DNA of 64,000 bases from assembly GCA_016716185.1 (NCBI GenBank), contig JADJWV010000001.1, positions 186,001 to 250,000 on the forward strand. The letters are read 5' to 3'. The notes beneath the pieces are model-generated. The model did no database searches and was not told the DNA's origin. It was given only the letters and a program-made list of their open reading frames with translations. Positions 1-9,090 of the stretch are shown here, one piece after another. Position 1 is the stretch's first letter. Each line of letters opens with the position of its first letter. Origin of the DNA: Saprospiraceae bacterium. Lineage in GTDB: Bacteria > Bacteroidota > Bacteroidia > Chitinophagales > Saprospiraceae. Both the position numbers and the translations under genes were made by a program.

Positions 1-836
1 ACTGTGGCCATCAAACCCAGGGATAAAAAGTAACCTTTTGGCCACTTCAATTCAGGCATATTATCAAAATTCATTCCGTACACACCTACAATAAATGTAA
101 GCGGAAGAAAAAATGCAGAAAAAACCGTAAGTAGTTTCATCACATCATTGCTTCGCTGGGTCGTAATCGATAAATAAGTATTTAAAAGGTTGAGCGAATC
201 GTCCATGATCTCGTCATAAGTGAGAATTGAATGCGTGAGTTTGTCGCGGATGTCCTGAAGTCTGGTCTGGTAGGATTGTTTTATATCAAATTGGTTGAGT
301 ACGTTTTGAGTAAGTATTAATAACTTTCTTCCAATGCGGGCCTTGATTTTTTGAAAATACAAATCTTCCAGTGAAATCTGTGAAGATTTCTTCAAAAATA
401 AAGTCCTTTCAAACTGGTCAATGCGATCAGCCTGATTTTTTAAAGGAGCATCAAATGAATGAACCATTTCAAAAGCAATATCAAGAAATAGTTCCTGTGG
501 ATGCTGATAGTCGGGTTTTTCAATACTTAAAAATGAAAACTCTTTTCTATGAATGGTTATCAATAAATCTTCCTTTAAGAAAAAAGCAATTTTATTGGAG
601 ATTTCACTGTGCTTTGTAATCCGGTCGCCAGCCAATGCCGTAAAAGACCTCAAAATGATAAATGTATATTTTTCAAGCTTTTCCAATTTAGGCAAATGCC
701 CGTGCTGCAGGCTATCGTTCACGAGGTTTATATCCAGTAAAAACTCCGAAGCAAGCTCTTTTAACTCTGGTTTTCCGGGATTTACAAAGTCTATCCATTT
801 AAACGAAGAAAAAGTTTTCTCTTTTCTAGCCGACAT
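1..836 (-). CDS. corA: CorA-family divalent cation (Mg2+/Co2+) transporter, C-terminus missing
   Basis: Reading the minus strand from the ATG at 836 gives 278 uninterrupted residues that run off the left edge. A charged, helical cytoplasmic domain (about residues 1-235) is followed by a hydrophobic segment (about 233-252) and the CorA signature GMN at residues 254-256, continued as FDNMPEL, the typical CorA pore entrance. A second TM helix is only begun when the window ends. CorA proteins form homopentameric inner-membrane Mg2+ channels (family knowledge). A purine-rich stretch precedes the ATG. The gene stands alone here; the next minus-strand gene upstream of it, copA, is separated by 350 bp of repeat DNA. 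Mg2+ versus other divalent metals cannot be decided from sequence. Confidence 0.93.
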   Translation of the reverse strand, partial: MSARKEKTFSSFKWIDFVNPGKPELKELASEFLLDINLVNDSLQHGHLPKLEKLEKYTFIILRSFTALAGDRITKHSEISNKIAFFLKEDLLITIHRKEFSFLSIEKPDYQHPQELFLDIAFEMVHSFDAPLKNQADRIDQFERTLFLKKSSQISLEDLYFQKIKARIGRKLLILTQNVLNQFDIKQSYQTRLQDIRDKLTHSILTYDEIMDDSLNLLNTYLSITTQRSNDVMKLLTVFSAFFLPLTFIVGVYGMNFDNMPELKWPKGYFLSLGLMAT

Positions 837-887
837 CCTTTCTCGATTTCTTAAAATCCAAAGTTAGTTAATTGTAAAAAAAAATTC

Positions 888-1184
888 AGCTTTTCGTTTA
901 TAGAAACTCTCTGCGCTCTTTGCGAAAAACTCCGCGTTCTCTGCGGTTAAACACGGGACATCATATTCTACTCAGCTCTCTTTAATGAAAATGTACATTT
1001 TTTCAACCGCAAAGGAGGATGAGAAGGCGCAGAGGGCGCCGGGAATCTTGGGTTAACTTCATATCCCTTCTTTGAAAATTAAGCTTTTCGTTTATAGAAA
1101 CTCTTTGCGCTCTTTGCGAAAAACTTAGCGTTCTCTGCGGTTAAACACGAGACATCTTATTCTACTCAGCTCTCATTTATGAAA
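888..1184. repeat. Pair of about 103-bp direct repeats in the corA-copA gap
   Basis: Two copies (888-990 and 1082-1184) align over about 103 bp without gaps at an exact 194-bp offset, with only scattered substitutions. Each holds short GC-richer runs of the type CTTTGCGAAAAAC and TTCTCTGCGGTTAAACAC. The spacer at 1008-1040 carries a divergent copy of the same motif in opposite orientation (AACCGCAAAGG, GCGCAGAGGGCGC). No reading frame is conserved, so this looks like a non-coding dispersed repeat duplicated locally. Confidence 0.8.
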
Positions 1185-1189
1185 TTAGC

Positions 1190-3589
1190 TTAGTCTGCAA
1201 ACTTTAATCTCAAGCTGTTTAGAACCACACTGATGCTGCTTAATGCCATAGCCAATCCGGCCATCATCGGATTTAACCAGATCCCAAACCAGGGAAACAA
1301 CAATCCTGCAGCAAGCGGTATTCCCAGAAAATTATAAAAAAATGCCCAAAACATATTCTGACGAATGGTCTGAAGGGTGCGCCGCGAAATTTTCAAGGCT
1401 TGAGGAATTTTTGAAAGATCAGAAGAGATCAGGACCAGATCTGCTGTTTCTTTCGCGATATCGGCTCCCAAACCCATTGCTATACCTACATCGGCCTGTG
1501 CAAGCGCAGGACTGTCGTTGACTCCATCGCCAATCATAGCAACCACGTGACCTGCCTTTTGCTGAGCTTTGACAAAATCAAGTTTATCCATAGGACTTAA
1601 CTCCGCTTTCCAATGATCTATTCCAGCCTCCTCAGCTATTTTTTGCGCCACAGATTTCTTGTCTCCGGTTAGCATCCAAACAGCTAAATTCTCTTTTTTA
1701 AATGCATCCATTAAGCCGGGTATACCTTCTTTGATTTCATCCTGCAAACAGAAAACAGCCAGTACCTGTTCCCGATTAAAAAAATAGATCTGACTTTCCG
1801 TAGATTGGCTTGCTTCCCGATCAAAATCAAATAGGAAATCGGCTTGCTTGTTAATTTCTTTTTTCAGAAAATTTTGACTCCCTAAAAAATATTCTTTACC
1901 CTCAAAAACAGCAGCAATACCTAAACCCGAATGGTTGGTGAAGGCTTCCGGTTGAATATTGGTGCCCCAATTAAATTCATCAAGCAGGGATTTTGCGAAC
2001 GGATGTCCAGATCGTTCTGCCATACCCTGCAATATATCCACGCGATGCAAGCCATCTGTCAACCAACTAACTTTCGTTAGTTTTGCGCTTCCACGCGTAA
2101 TGGTTCCGGTCTTGTCGAAGACCAGCGTATCGACTTTTTGAATTTGTTCCAGGCTTTTAGCATCCCTGATCAGTATTCCGAGTTGTGCCGCTTTTCCCAT
2201 ACCCACAACCACAGCCGTAGGTGTAGCCAAACCCAGGGCACACGGACAAGCGACTATGAGCACCGTTACAAATGCCAGAATTCCGTTTTGCAATCCATTT
2301 TCAGAATCCAAAAAATACCAACATAAAAAAGCAAAGCTCGCCATCGCGATCACGACCGGTACAAAAATACCGGCAATGCGATCTGCGAATTGCTGTACAT
2401 GGGCCTTGGAAGCCTGAGCCTTTTGTACCCATTCAATCATTTGAGCCAAACGGGTTTCCATTCCAACGTTTTTTGCACGATATTCCAAACTCCCATCCAG
2501 GTTGGAAGTACCTGCAGTTAGCCAATCGCCCTCTTGTTTGAATACAGGAACGGATTCTCCAGTCATCATAATTTCATCGACATTTGATTGACCGGACTCC
2601 ACCATTCCATCTACTGCTATTCTGTCTCCCGGACGCGCTACCAATAAATCGCCGGGGATGACTGATGTACTTTTAATCTCGAAAAAATCTCCATTTTCGC
2701 CTTTGCGAATGACTTTTGGTGGATGTAGCTCCATCAGTTTACGCAAAGCAGATCCCGTTTTAAATTTGGTCTTTTCTTCCAGCCATTTTCCAAGCAATAA
2801 AAAAGCAATGACCACCGCTGCCGATTCAAAATAGACCGGAACGAATCCCATAGCATTTTCCTGATGGCCTTCAGAAAATAAATAGAAAAGACTTGTAAAA
2901 TAGGCAACAAGAGAACTTAAAGAAACCAAAGTATCCATACTGACACTTCCGTGCCTGGCCAGGCTCCATGCTCTCAAAAAGTAATCCCGACCCCAATAAA
3001 AAATAACAGGAGTGGAAAGCAACCACAGGCACCAGGGTGTAAATTTCCAGTGCATATGAAACATTCCCAGCCAAATAACAGGTATACAAATCAACAATGC
3101 CCAAACTGCCTTTATTTTGCGTTGATTCACCAATTCAGATTCGTCCTGCTGATTAATAAAGTTTGTACTTATGGATGGTATGGGTTTCAGAGCATACGAG
3201 TATTCAGAAATTATTTTTTCCAGCGCTTCTGAACTTATTTTATTTTCCAGAAAACTCAATTGCAAAACAGCATTTGCAAAATTGACGGCTGCGCTTACAA
3301 CACCCGTTTGTTTTTTGAGAATTTTTTCAATATTCAATGCGCAATTTGCACACGACATTCCTTTTACCCGGTACAGCTTATGTACCCAAGGAATCGCAAA
3401 TCCTTCATCTTGTAATTTTTGAATTATGGTCGGCAATATTTCTTGCAGCCTTTCTGATCTGAGATGAATTCCATCTTTGAACAATTCATATTCCAGATGG
3501 TCGGTATAATCACTAAAGATGTTTTCAAAATAAGCAAGAGTGGGATTGTTTATCTTTGAAAAACTCCATTGAATTTCTATTTGATCCAT
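1190..3589 (-). CDS. copA: Copper-translocating P1B-type ATPase
   Basis: A 799-residue heavy-metal ATPase exporting Cu(I) across the inner membrane with ATP. Numbered from the ATG at 3589: an N-terminal region, a heavy-metal-associated domain with GMSCANC (Cys80, Cys83), TM helices, the TGES actuator motif, the CPC metal-site motif (448-450), the phosphorylated Asp492 in DKTGT, the SGHPFA nucleotide-binding motif, GDGVNDSPALA, and C-terminal membrane motifs YN and MALSSISVVLNS typical of the CopA subgroup. The frame stays open upstream to a GTG at 3670, but the ATG at 3589 (preceded by GGAA) gives a normal amino end; the 27 extra residues look non-coding. It stands alone downstream of recA, from which a terminator separates it. 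Confidence 0.94.
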   Translation of the reverse strand: MDQIEIQWSFSKINNPTLAYFENIFSDYTDHLEYELFKDGIHLRSERLQEILPTIIQKLQDEGFAIPWVHKLYRVKGMSCANCALNIEKILKKQTGVVSAAVNFANAVLQLSFLENKISSEALEKIISEYSYALKPIPSISTNFINQQDESELVNQRKIKAVWALLICIPVIWLGMFHMHWKFTPWCLWLLSTPVIFYWGRDYFLRAWSLARHGSVSMDTLVSLSSLVAYFTSLFYLFSEGHQENAMGFVPVYFESAAVVIAFLLLGKWLEEKTKFKTGSALRKLMELHPPKVIRKGENGDFFEIKSTSVIPGDLLVARPGDRIAVDGMVESGQSNVDEIMMTGESVPVFKQEGDWLTAGTSNLDGSLEYRAKNVGMETRLAQMIEWVQKAQASKAHVQQFADRIAGIFVPVVIAMASFAFLCWYFLDSENGLQNGILAFVTVLIVACPCALGLATPTAVVVGMGKAAQLGILIRDAKSLEQIQKVDTLVFDKTGTITRGSAKLTKVSWLTDGLHRVDILQGMAERSGHPFAKSLLDEFNWGTNIQPEAFTNHSGLGIAAVFEGKEYFLGSQNFLKKEINKQADFLFDFDREASQSTESQIYFFNREQVLAVFCLQDEIKEGIPGLMDAFKKENLAVWMLTGDKKSVAQKIAEEAGIDHWKAELSPMDKLDFVKAQQKAGHVVAMIGDGVNDSPALAQADVGIAMGLGADIAKETADLVLISSDLSKIPQALKISRRTLQTIRQNMFWAFFYNFLGIPLAAGLLFPWFGIWLNPMMAGLAMALSSISVVLNSLRLKFAD

Positions 3590-3716
3590 TTCCAATGTTG
3601 CAAAGTATGCAATTAACTTTAGAATTATTCTATAAAACAATCGAGTCCAAACCTTGTTCAGAGAAATCACCCTGCAACTATTTGCGGATCTGAATGAAGC
3701 TTAATCTGAATTGCAC

Positions 3717-3755
3717 TAAAAAAGAATAGCGAGACTACTTATTCATCTCGCTATT
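3717..3755 (-). terminator. Rho-independent terminator of recA
   Basis: A perfect 10-bp stem (3725-3734 with 3746-3755, AATAGCGAGA) with an 11-nt loop is followed on the minus strand by CTTTTTTT (3724-3718). It lies about 125 nt past the recA stop and before copA. Confidence 0.8.
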
Positions 3756-3880
3756 TCGGATATATATATGGGAATTAGAGAAAAAGCAATTATAAATTCG
3801 CCTTAAGTGCTTTTGTCCTTTTTGTTTACAACAAATTTACAAATCTTATTAATATTTGCATGTGTTTTTAGATAAATAAT

Positions 3881-4930
3881 TTATGCTTCTCCGGCTTCAA
3901 CTCCTTCTTCAACCTTAACTAATTTGCCTGTGGCCAGTTTCGCTTTGATTTTTTCTTCGATTTGGGTGGAAAGCTCCGGATTGTCTTCCAAAAACTGCTT
4001 GGCTGCGTCCCTTCCCTGTGCAATTTTGGTCCCTTCGTAGCTAAACCAGGAACCGCTTTTCTGGATGACATTCAAATCAGATCCCAAATCTACAATTTCG
4101 CCTGACTTTGAAATTCCTTCTCCATAAGTAATGTCAAACTCCGCTACTCTGAAAGGAGGGGCAAGTTTATTTTTCACGACCTTTACTTTAACGCGGTTAC
4201 CCACAATGTTTCCATCCTTATCTTTTATGGCATTGCTGGTTCTTCTGATATCCAGACGAATGCTGGCATAAAATTTCAAAGCATTTCCTCCTGTAGTAGT
4301 TTCAGGGTTACCAAACATAACTCCGATCTTTTCTCTCAGCTGGTTTATAAAAATACAGCAACAGCCTGTGCGACCTATAGTTCCCGTCAGTTTTCGCAGG
4401 GCCTGGCTCATGAGCCTTGCCTGTAAGCCCATTTTGGATTCGCCCATTTCTCCTTCGATCTCACTTTTAGGAACGAGCGCGGCTACTGAATCGATAACGA
4501 TGATGTCAATAGCACCCGAGCGTATCAAATTTTCGGCAATTTCCAATGCTTGCTCGCCATTGTCGGGCTGGGAGATTAAAAGATCTTCGGTTTTTACACC
4601 CAGTGCTTCTGCATAACTCCGGTCAAAAGCATGTTCGGCATCGATAAATGCTGCAATGCCTCCTTTTTTCTGACATTCTGAAATGGCATGGATGGCCAAT
4701 GTAGTTTTACCAGAACTTTCAGGTCCATATATTTCAACAACTCTTCCGCGAGGTAATCCTCCAATTCCGAGGGCAATATCCAATCCGAGAGAACCCGTGG
4801 AAATAGAATCAACCAAATCCAACATGGGTTTATCGCCCAATTTCATGATGCTCCCCTTCCCATATGTTTTCTCAAGCCTGTCTACCGTCAGTGCCAGGGC
4901 TTTTAACTTTTCTTCTCTTTCTTTAGACAT
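3881..4930 (-). CDS. recA: Recombinase RecA
   Basis: A 349-residue RecA, the expected length. It forms ATP-dependent filaments on single-stranded DNA for homologous recombination and triggers LexA self-cleavage where SOS exists (family knowledge). Visible features: N-terminal helix, Walker A GPESSGKT (69-76), the DNA-binding loop region with [21 protein letters not shown], and an acidic tail ending EEGVEAGEA. The ATG at 4930 matches the usual family start ([12 protein letters not shown]). It is transcribed alone, with a candidate -7 element 23 nt upstream and a hairpin terminator downstream. I saw no obvious LexA box in the upstream region. Confidence 0.98.
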   Translation of the reverse strand: MSKEREEKLKALALTVDRLEKTYGKGSIMKLGDKPMLDLVDSISTGSLGLDIALGIGGLPRGRVVEIYGPESSGKTTLAIHAISECQKKGGIAAFIDAEHAFDRSYAEALGVKTEDLLISQPDNGEQALEIAENLIRSGAIDIIVIDSVAALVPKSEIEGEMGESKMGLQARLMSQALRKLTGTIGRTGCCCIFINQLREKIGVMFGNPETTTGGNALKFYASIRLDIRRTSNAIKDKDGNIVGNRVKVKVVKNKLAPPFRVAEFDITYGEGISKSGEIVDLGSDLNVIQKSGSWFSYEGTKIAQGRDAAKQFLEDNPELSTQIEEKIKAKLATGKLVKVEEGVEAGEA

Positions 4931-4952
4931 ATTAAATTAATTTATATAAGTG

Positions 4953-4960
4953 CAAAATTA
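4953..4960 (-). promoter_or_regulatory. Candidate -7 element of recA
   Basis: On the minus strand the sequence is TAATTTTG, matching the Bacteroidota -7 consensus TAnnTTTG exactly, about 23 nt before the recA ATG. No clear TTG is present at the expected -33 spacing, so support rests on one half of the promoter. Confidence 0.4.
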
Positions 4961-5044
4961 ATGTATTAAATGAATTCGTATGTATAAATATCCTGTATCT
5001 AAAACTTTGGATTCTGTGTTTTTAAGCTAGGAAACCATCGGGGT

Positions 5045-5076
5045 AAACCCTGAAAATGCTCAGGGAAAACCCTGAA
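5045..5076 (+). promoter_or_regulatory. Tandem regulatory sites: AAACCCTGAA direct repeats spaced 22 bp
   Basis: AAACCCTGAA occurs at 5045-5054 and 5067-5076, exactly 22 bp apart start to start (about two helical turns), with an inverted TCAGGG half-site at 5060-5065. This spacing is typical of LytTR-type response-regulator sites (family knowledge; the link is inference). A near-consensus -7 element, TACTCTTG (5115-5122), follows on the plus strand. The site is also 115-146 bp upstream of recA on the other strand, so its target is uncertain. Confidence 0.4.
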
Positions 5077-5128
5077 TTTTGGGCTTTTTTCTTGGATTTA
5101 CCGAATTTTCGTTATACTCTTGTTTAAG

Positions 5129-5268
5129 ATTTTCATGGGATTAGAGTTAAAGTTTGGATTCCAAAATCCGGTGTTCACCGAAAACCGACTTTTTTTGGAA
5201 ACGTATTCATGAGATTTTTTCAAGGGATTATGAACCGCCCCTTCCCAACCAGGGGCGGTTTTTTATTA
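5129..5268 (+). ncRNA. Candidate short transcript (sRNA or 25-codon mRNA) in the recA upstream gap
   Basis: The strong plus-strand terminator at 5233-5268 has no plus-strand gene of normal size anywhere upstream in the window, so something short must be transcribed towards it. The -7-like TACTCTTG at 5115-5122 would place a start near 5129. The interval holds a small hairpin around CCGGTGTTCACCG (5168-5180) and a possible 25-codon frame, 5135-5212 (ATG to TGA), with no recognisable similarity. Whether the product is RNA or peptide cannot be decided; the rest of the 525-bp gap shows no gene. Confidence 0.3.
5233..5268 (+). terminator. Strong rho-independent terminator
   Basis: The stem AACCGCCCC (5233-5241) pairs perfectly with GGGGCGGTT (5252-5260) across a 10-nt loop and runs into TTTTATTATA on the plus strand. 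It is GC-rich in AT-rich surroundings. Confidence 0.8.
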
Positions 5269-5456
5269 TAATCCCAAATTAACCAATTCCTTCTGGGCAT
5301 TTGAAATATTCCCTCTATTTCTTGAAAAAATTTTTATAATTCTTAATCCTGCTTTGGTTAAGTTCCGCTTTAAAAAATCACCTGTTTCGTCGGAAGCCCT
5401 GTTGCAATCGATCTTCAATCTTGATACCCTGTTTCATTTTGCTGAAGAAAAACCTG

Positions 5457-6416
5457 TTACAATTTCATAAATTTTCCGACAGCCTGGAATTCATTTCCTT
5501 TTCCGGATACAAGCATATAATATCCCGGAGATAAATCCCGAATTTCAATTCTATTCTCCCTATCTACTTTGTTTATCTTCCTGATCTTGCGGCCCAACAG
5601 GTCGTGAATTTGAATCCAATCACATTCCATATCCGGAATACATTGAAACGAGATCTCGTCTGTTGCAGGATTAGGAAAAACAAGAAAACCACTTGCCTTC
5701 TCCGAATAATCTTCCTGATCGACAAATACCCGACAGGGACTAACCAGCTCATCGTGAATAAAATTAATGGCAATGGCATAAAGTGTATCAAAATTTCCCG
5801 GTGAAAATTCTTTCACAATGCGATATGTATACTCTTTCGGAAAATGTTCCCGGGTATATACCGGATCCAGATGAATATTGAAATGATTGGAAGATGTCAG
5901 ACAACTGAATCGCTTTCCCGGAAAATCTATCCAAACATAAAAAGGATCAACCAATTCGGAATTATAATCGGGCGTTACATACGACTGGGAAAGACATTCC
6001 CTTGTGTTTAAAAAATCTAAACTATCCCATAGCATGGTCACAGGAAAATTTTTCGTTTTCATAAACAACAAAATTTTAGAACCATTATGGCAAATAGTTC
6101 CGGGATCGGGTATTCTGAACACTTCTTCGGCGTATGTGATAATTTTTTTACTTAAAATGCCTTTGGCCACAGAACCGGTAAGAATGCTATGATGCGCCGC
6201 TCTGACTTCGAATGCTTTATCAAAGGGATTTTGTAAATCTACTTCTCCGTATTTTGGATTATAAAACTCATTGGCAGAAGTATCAAATCCTATTTGCACC
6301 GTGTCGCGGTTTCCTGCAGCGTCGACAAAAGCGAGTTTTACCGAAAATAGAGGATCCATTTGGCCCCATGCAATACACACGATTGTACACAACAAAATGC
6401 TCATTGGAATTTTCAT
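5457..6416 (-). CDS. Secreted protein of unknown function with T9SS sorting domain
   Basis: A 319-residue protein with an N-terminal signal peptide (MKIPMSILLCTIVCIAWG) and a C-terminal type A T9SS sorting domain beginning FPNPATDEISFQ, with the usual LLGRKI and LSPGYYMLV blocks. It should cross the inner membrane by Sec and the outer membrane by the type IX system, then be released or anchored (family knowledge). The central 200 residues match nothing I recognise; a calcium-type lipid or protease function is not indicated. The ATG lies 2 bp after the stop of the metzincin-like gene upstream, so both are probably one transcript. The two proteins may act together, but this is inference. Confidence 0.8.
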   Translation of the reverse strand: MKIPMSILLCTIVCIAWGQMDPLFSVKLAFVDAAGNRDTVQIGFDTSANEFYNPKYGEVDLQNPFDKAFEVRAAHHSILTGSVAKGILSKKIITYAEEVFRIPDPGTICHNGSKILLFMKTKNFPVTMLWDSLDFLNTRECLSQSYVTPDYNSELVDPFYVWIDFPGKRFSCLTSSNHFNIHLDPVYTREHFPKEYTYRIVKEFSPGNFDTLYAIAINFIHDELVSPCRVFVDQEDYSEKASGFLVFPNPATDEISFQCIPDMECDWIQIHDLLGRKIRKINKVDRENRIEIRDLSPGYYMLVSGKGNEFQAVGKFMKL

Positions 6417-6418
6417 AG

Positions 6419-8005
6419 TTAAAGTTTTAAGAAGTTTTCATATGACACGTGAACCGGTCCTTTCAATCCAAGTACATAAGAACCTTGAGGGAGCCCAAAT
6501 GCATTCAAATATAAATAATTTTGTCCGGATGATATGTTTACATTTTCATCCAAAACATAAACCGTTCCTGTTGCAAGATGGGTGGCTTCTATCCGAACAC
6601 CAGACTCCCCATTTCCGTGTGTTATTTTTAAGATTAATTCTCCGGTAACCGGATTCCTGATAATCTCCAATTCATCAAAACCAATCACGCCACAATTTGG
6701 TGGATTCGTTATAAACTCATAATTGTACACATCATCGGAACATTCATTAAAGCTTGTCAGCTCTGCTACATAATTGGTCAGCGGTTTTAACAAAGTGTAA
6801 TTTCCCGGGTATTGAGCATTGGTTTTAAAACAAAAGATTGTTGCTTCGCCATTTTTTATTCCGGAATCATATACCAATATGATGGAATTGGAAGACTGCT
6901 CATAAATCCGCAACCGGTATGAAGTTTCATCCCAGCTGCCCGAAAGTTGCAGGCATTCAACGCATTTTCCATCATTCACCAGATCTTCAGGAAGCTGATT
7001 GATAAAAGCACTGGCAGGAGGACATCCGCCGATTTTCTCAATTAAATCGCATCTGTTGTTATTGATATAGTTTAACATTTTTGTCAATTGACAAGTTGTC
7101 AATGCGGATTTGTTAGAGGAATAAGACATCACGTTATTATCTATGTTTTCAGCAAGGCAACAGGGACTGGGTGAACACGGATCCATTTCGTCACAGTCTC
7201 CAATACCATTCTTATTGCCATCGGCATAACCGGGTTCCCCGGGAAATACATTCGCAGATAGTTGTCCCCAGCAGGTAAGACCTTGTTCATTCAAATCTCT
7301 ATTTTGGCTTGGTTCAATTTTTCCGTTACAGTTTTTATCCCAATCCGCCTTGATAATCGGTGTGTCATCACATCCATCCGAAACAAAACTGTGACCCAAA
7401 CTCAGAATATGTCCAAGTTCGTGATATAAATTTCCAACGGTCCACCAAATATCGGGATTAAATCGCGAGGCAGAGCCTGTATTGTACCAGCTGGAACCAA
7501 TTCCGGTAGCTCCTTGTGGTGAATGCGCTATATAAAAATTGATTTCATTGGAAGGATTGACTCCAAATTCATTATGGAGATTATAAATGTTCCCTTCGCC
7601 TTCTGCATTGGACTTACAATGGGTGTAAACTCCCTTTAATACAAATCTGAATGGCAGGCATGGGGCTGAACCTGAACTATCCTTTAGCTGCTTCTGGTTA
7701 TGTTTAATCTCGTTGTTTAAAATTTTGATCATCCGTTCTGTGTTTTCATAAACTTTGTTCTGATCAAAGTTTTCCTGCTGGATCTTACCTTGACAATCGT
7801 CATTGACAAAATAATGAACATTGATTCGCAAATAGATCGGTATGCATTCATCCATAATTTCCTGAACATCAAAACATGGATCGGATGACCCCTTAGCATT
7901 TGAATTTTGCAGATCTGTCCAAGCACAATAGTATTCATATTGTTGCGAGTTTAATTGTGTGCACCATAATATGATTATGGCAACGAAGTACAGTGTGTGT
8001 CTCAT
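6419..8005 (-). CDS. Secreted zinc metalloprotease (metzincin, pappalysin/M43-like) with T9SS-type C-terminus
   Basis: A 528-residue exported protein with signal peptide residues 1-20. The zinc site is HELGHILSLGH (His195, Glu196, His199, His205), a metzincin HExxHxxxxxH, and NNVMSYSSN about 90 residues later is the expected Met-turn. In M43 and most metzincins the residue three after the second His is Gly; here it is Ser202. Many Cys residues suggest disulfides. The last 80 residues (DELEIIRNPVTGELILKI to YENFLKL) form a T9SS sorting domain of divergent sequence. It precedes the 319-residue secreted protein by 2 bp. Substrate unknown. M43 assignment is by motif only. Confidence 0.82.
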   Translation of the reverse strand: MRHTLYFVAIIILWCTQLNSQQYEYYCAWTDLQNSNAKGSSDPCFDVQEIMDECIPIYLRINVHYFVNDDCQGKIQQENFDQNKVYENTERMIKILNNEIKHNQKQLKDSSGSAPCLPFRFVLKGVYTHCKSNAEGEGNIYNLHNEFGVNPSNEINFYIAHSPQGATGIGSSWYNTGSASRFNPDIWWTVGNLYHELGHILSLGHSFVSDGCDDTPIIKADWDKNCNGKIEPSQNRDLNEQGLTCWGQLSANVFPGEPGYADGNKNGIGDCDEMDPCSPSPCCLAENIDNNVMSYSSNKSALTTCQLTKMLNYINNNRCDLIEKIGGCPPASAFINQLPEDLVNDGKCVECLQLSGSWDETSYRLRIYEQSSNSIILVYDSGIKNGEATIFCFKTNAQYPGNYTLLKPLTNYVAELTSFNECSDDVYNYEFITNPPNCGVIGFDELEIIRNPVTGELILKITHGNGESGVRIEATHLATGTVYVLDENVNISSGQNYLYLNAFGLPQGSYVLGLKGPVHVSYENFLKL

Positions 8006-8139
8006 AGAAAATTATTTTAGGTGTTAAGAAATAAAATCCAAGGTAGAATAAGCTGGATATCTGGCAAGAGCGAGTTATTGTTTGCCGGAAATGATTTATT
8101 GACAGGGGGGTGTTTGTTGATTAAACGGGGATGAGGTCC

Positions 8140-9090
8140 CTAATATTTTTTATTGCGTTCCCAGTAATTCTGTGCCTGAATTTCGTCCAGGATGTTTAAG
8201 TAGTTCCGGTAGCGGATGTCACTTATCGAACCTTCCTCCAACTCCCTTTTAACTGCACATCCCGGTTCGTCCCGGTGTGTACACTGCGAGCCAAACCGGC
8301 AATCCACCGAAGCTTTGAAAAATTCCCGGAAATTATGTGCAACATCCATGATCTCCAGATTATTGAAACCAAGCGTTTTTATTCCAGGCATGTCGATCAG
8401 AAAAGATTCGTCTTCAATCCTGAACATTTGCGCAAAAGTAGTGGTGTGCATGCCTTTACCAGACCATGAAGAAACTTCACTGGTTTTTAAAATCAAACCA
8501 GGTGCTAATGTATTGATCACTGATGATTTCCCTACTCCCGATTGCCCGGAAAACAAACTGATCTTTTGATGCAATCGCGATCGAAGTTCATCGATACCAA
8601 ATCCCGTAGTTGCTGAAACCGCCAAAACATCATACCCAATTGACCCGTAAATGCGTTTTTGTTCTTCATAAATTTGCTTTTCAGCAACATCATACAAATC
8701 CCATTTGTTGAATACAATGATCACAGGAATGTTCTGGGGTTCTGTGGTCAATAGAAAACGATCGATGAATCCGGGTTTCAGTGGAGGTTCACAAATGCTG
8801 GTGATCAAAACAGCCTGATCGATATTGCAGGCAATTAAATGAATATGCAAACGCGATTTAGGCGACTGCCTTGCTATGTAATTGCTGCGGGGAAGTACCT
8901 GTTTAATAATTCCCTGTTTTTCATTCTCAAGTTCAAGTTCAACCAAATCGCCTACGGCTACCGGATTGGTCACATTTTCCTTGTCGAGTTTCATTCTTCC
9001 GGTGAGTCGGCAAGCTAACGAACGTTTGTTCGTATCGTCCCAAATGTCATACCAGCTCCCCGTTGAACGCATTACCCTTCCCTTCAGCAT
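8140..9090 (-). CDS. rsgA: Small ribosomal subunit biogenesis GTPase RsgA
   Basis: A 316-residue circularly permuted GTPase that helps 30S maturation and is stimulated by the ribosome (family knowledge). Domains in order: OB-fold (about 1-75), permuted G domain with G4 NKWD (128-131), then G1 GQSGVGKS (182-189) and G3 DMPG (near 224), and a C-terminal zinc region with the pattern CRFGSQCTHRDEPGC. G4 before G1 is diagnostic for the family. The start overlaps the stop of the upstream GGGP-synthase-like gene as TGATG, so translation is probably coupled. Confidence 0.95.
   Translation of the reverse strand: MLKGRVMRSTGSWYDIWDDTNKRSLACRLTGRMKLDKENVTNPVAVGDLVELELENEKQGIIKQVLPRSNYIARQSPKSRLHIHLIACNIDQAVLITSICEPPLKPGFIDRFLLTTEPQNIPVIIVFNKWDLYDVAEKQIYEEQKRIYGSIGYDVLAVSATTGFGIDELRSRLHQKISLFSGQSGVGKSSVINTLAPGLILKTSEVSSWSGKGMHTTTFAQMFRIEDESFLIDMPGIKTLGFNNLEIMDVAHNFREFFKASVDCRFGSQCTHRDEPGCAVKRELEEGSISDIRYRNYLNILDEIQAQNYWERNKKY

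Noticed and set aside
371..867. Two overlapping plus-strand frames
   Set aside because: They lie opposite the conserved CorA coding sequence and have no similarity of their own.
3590..3670. Upstream GTG start of copA
   Set aside because: The 27 extra residues are unlike CopA N-termini and the ATG at 3589 gives a normal protein.
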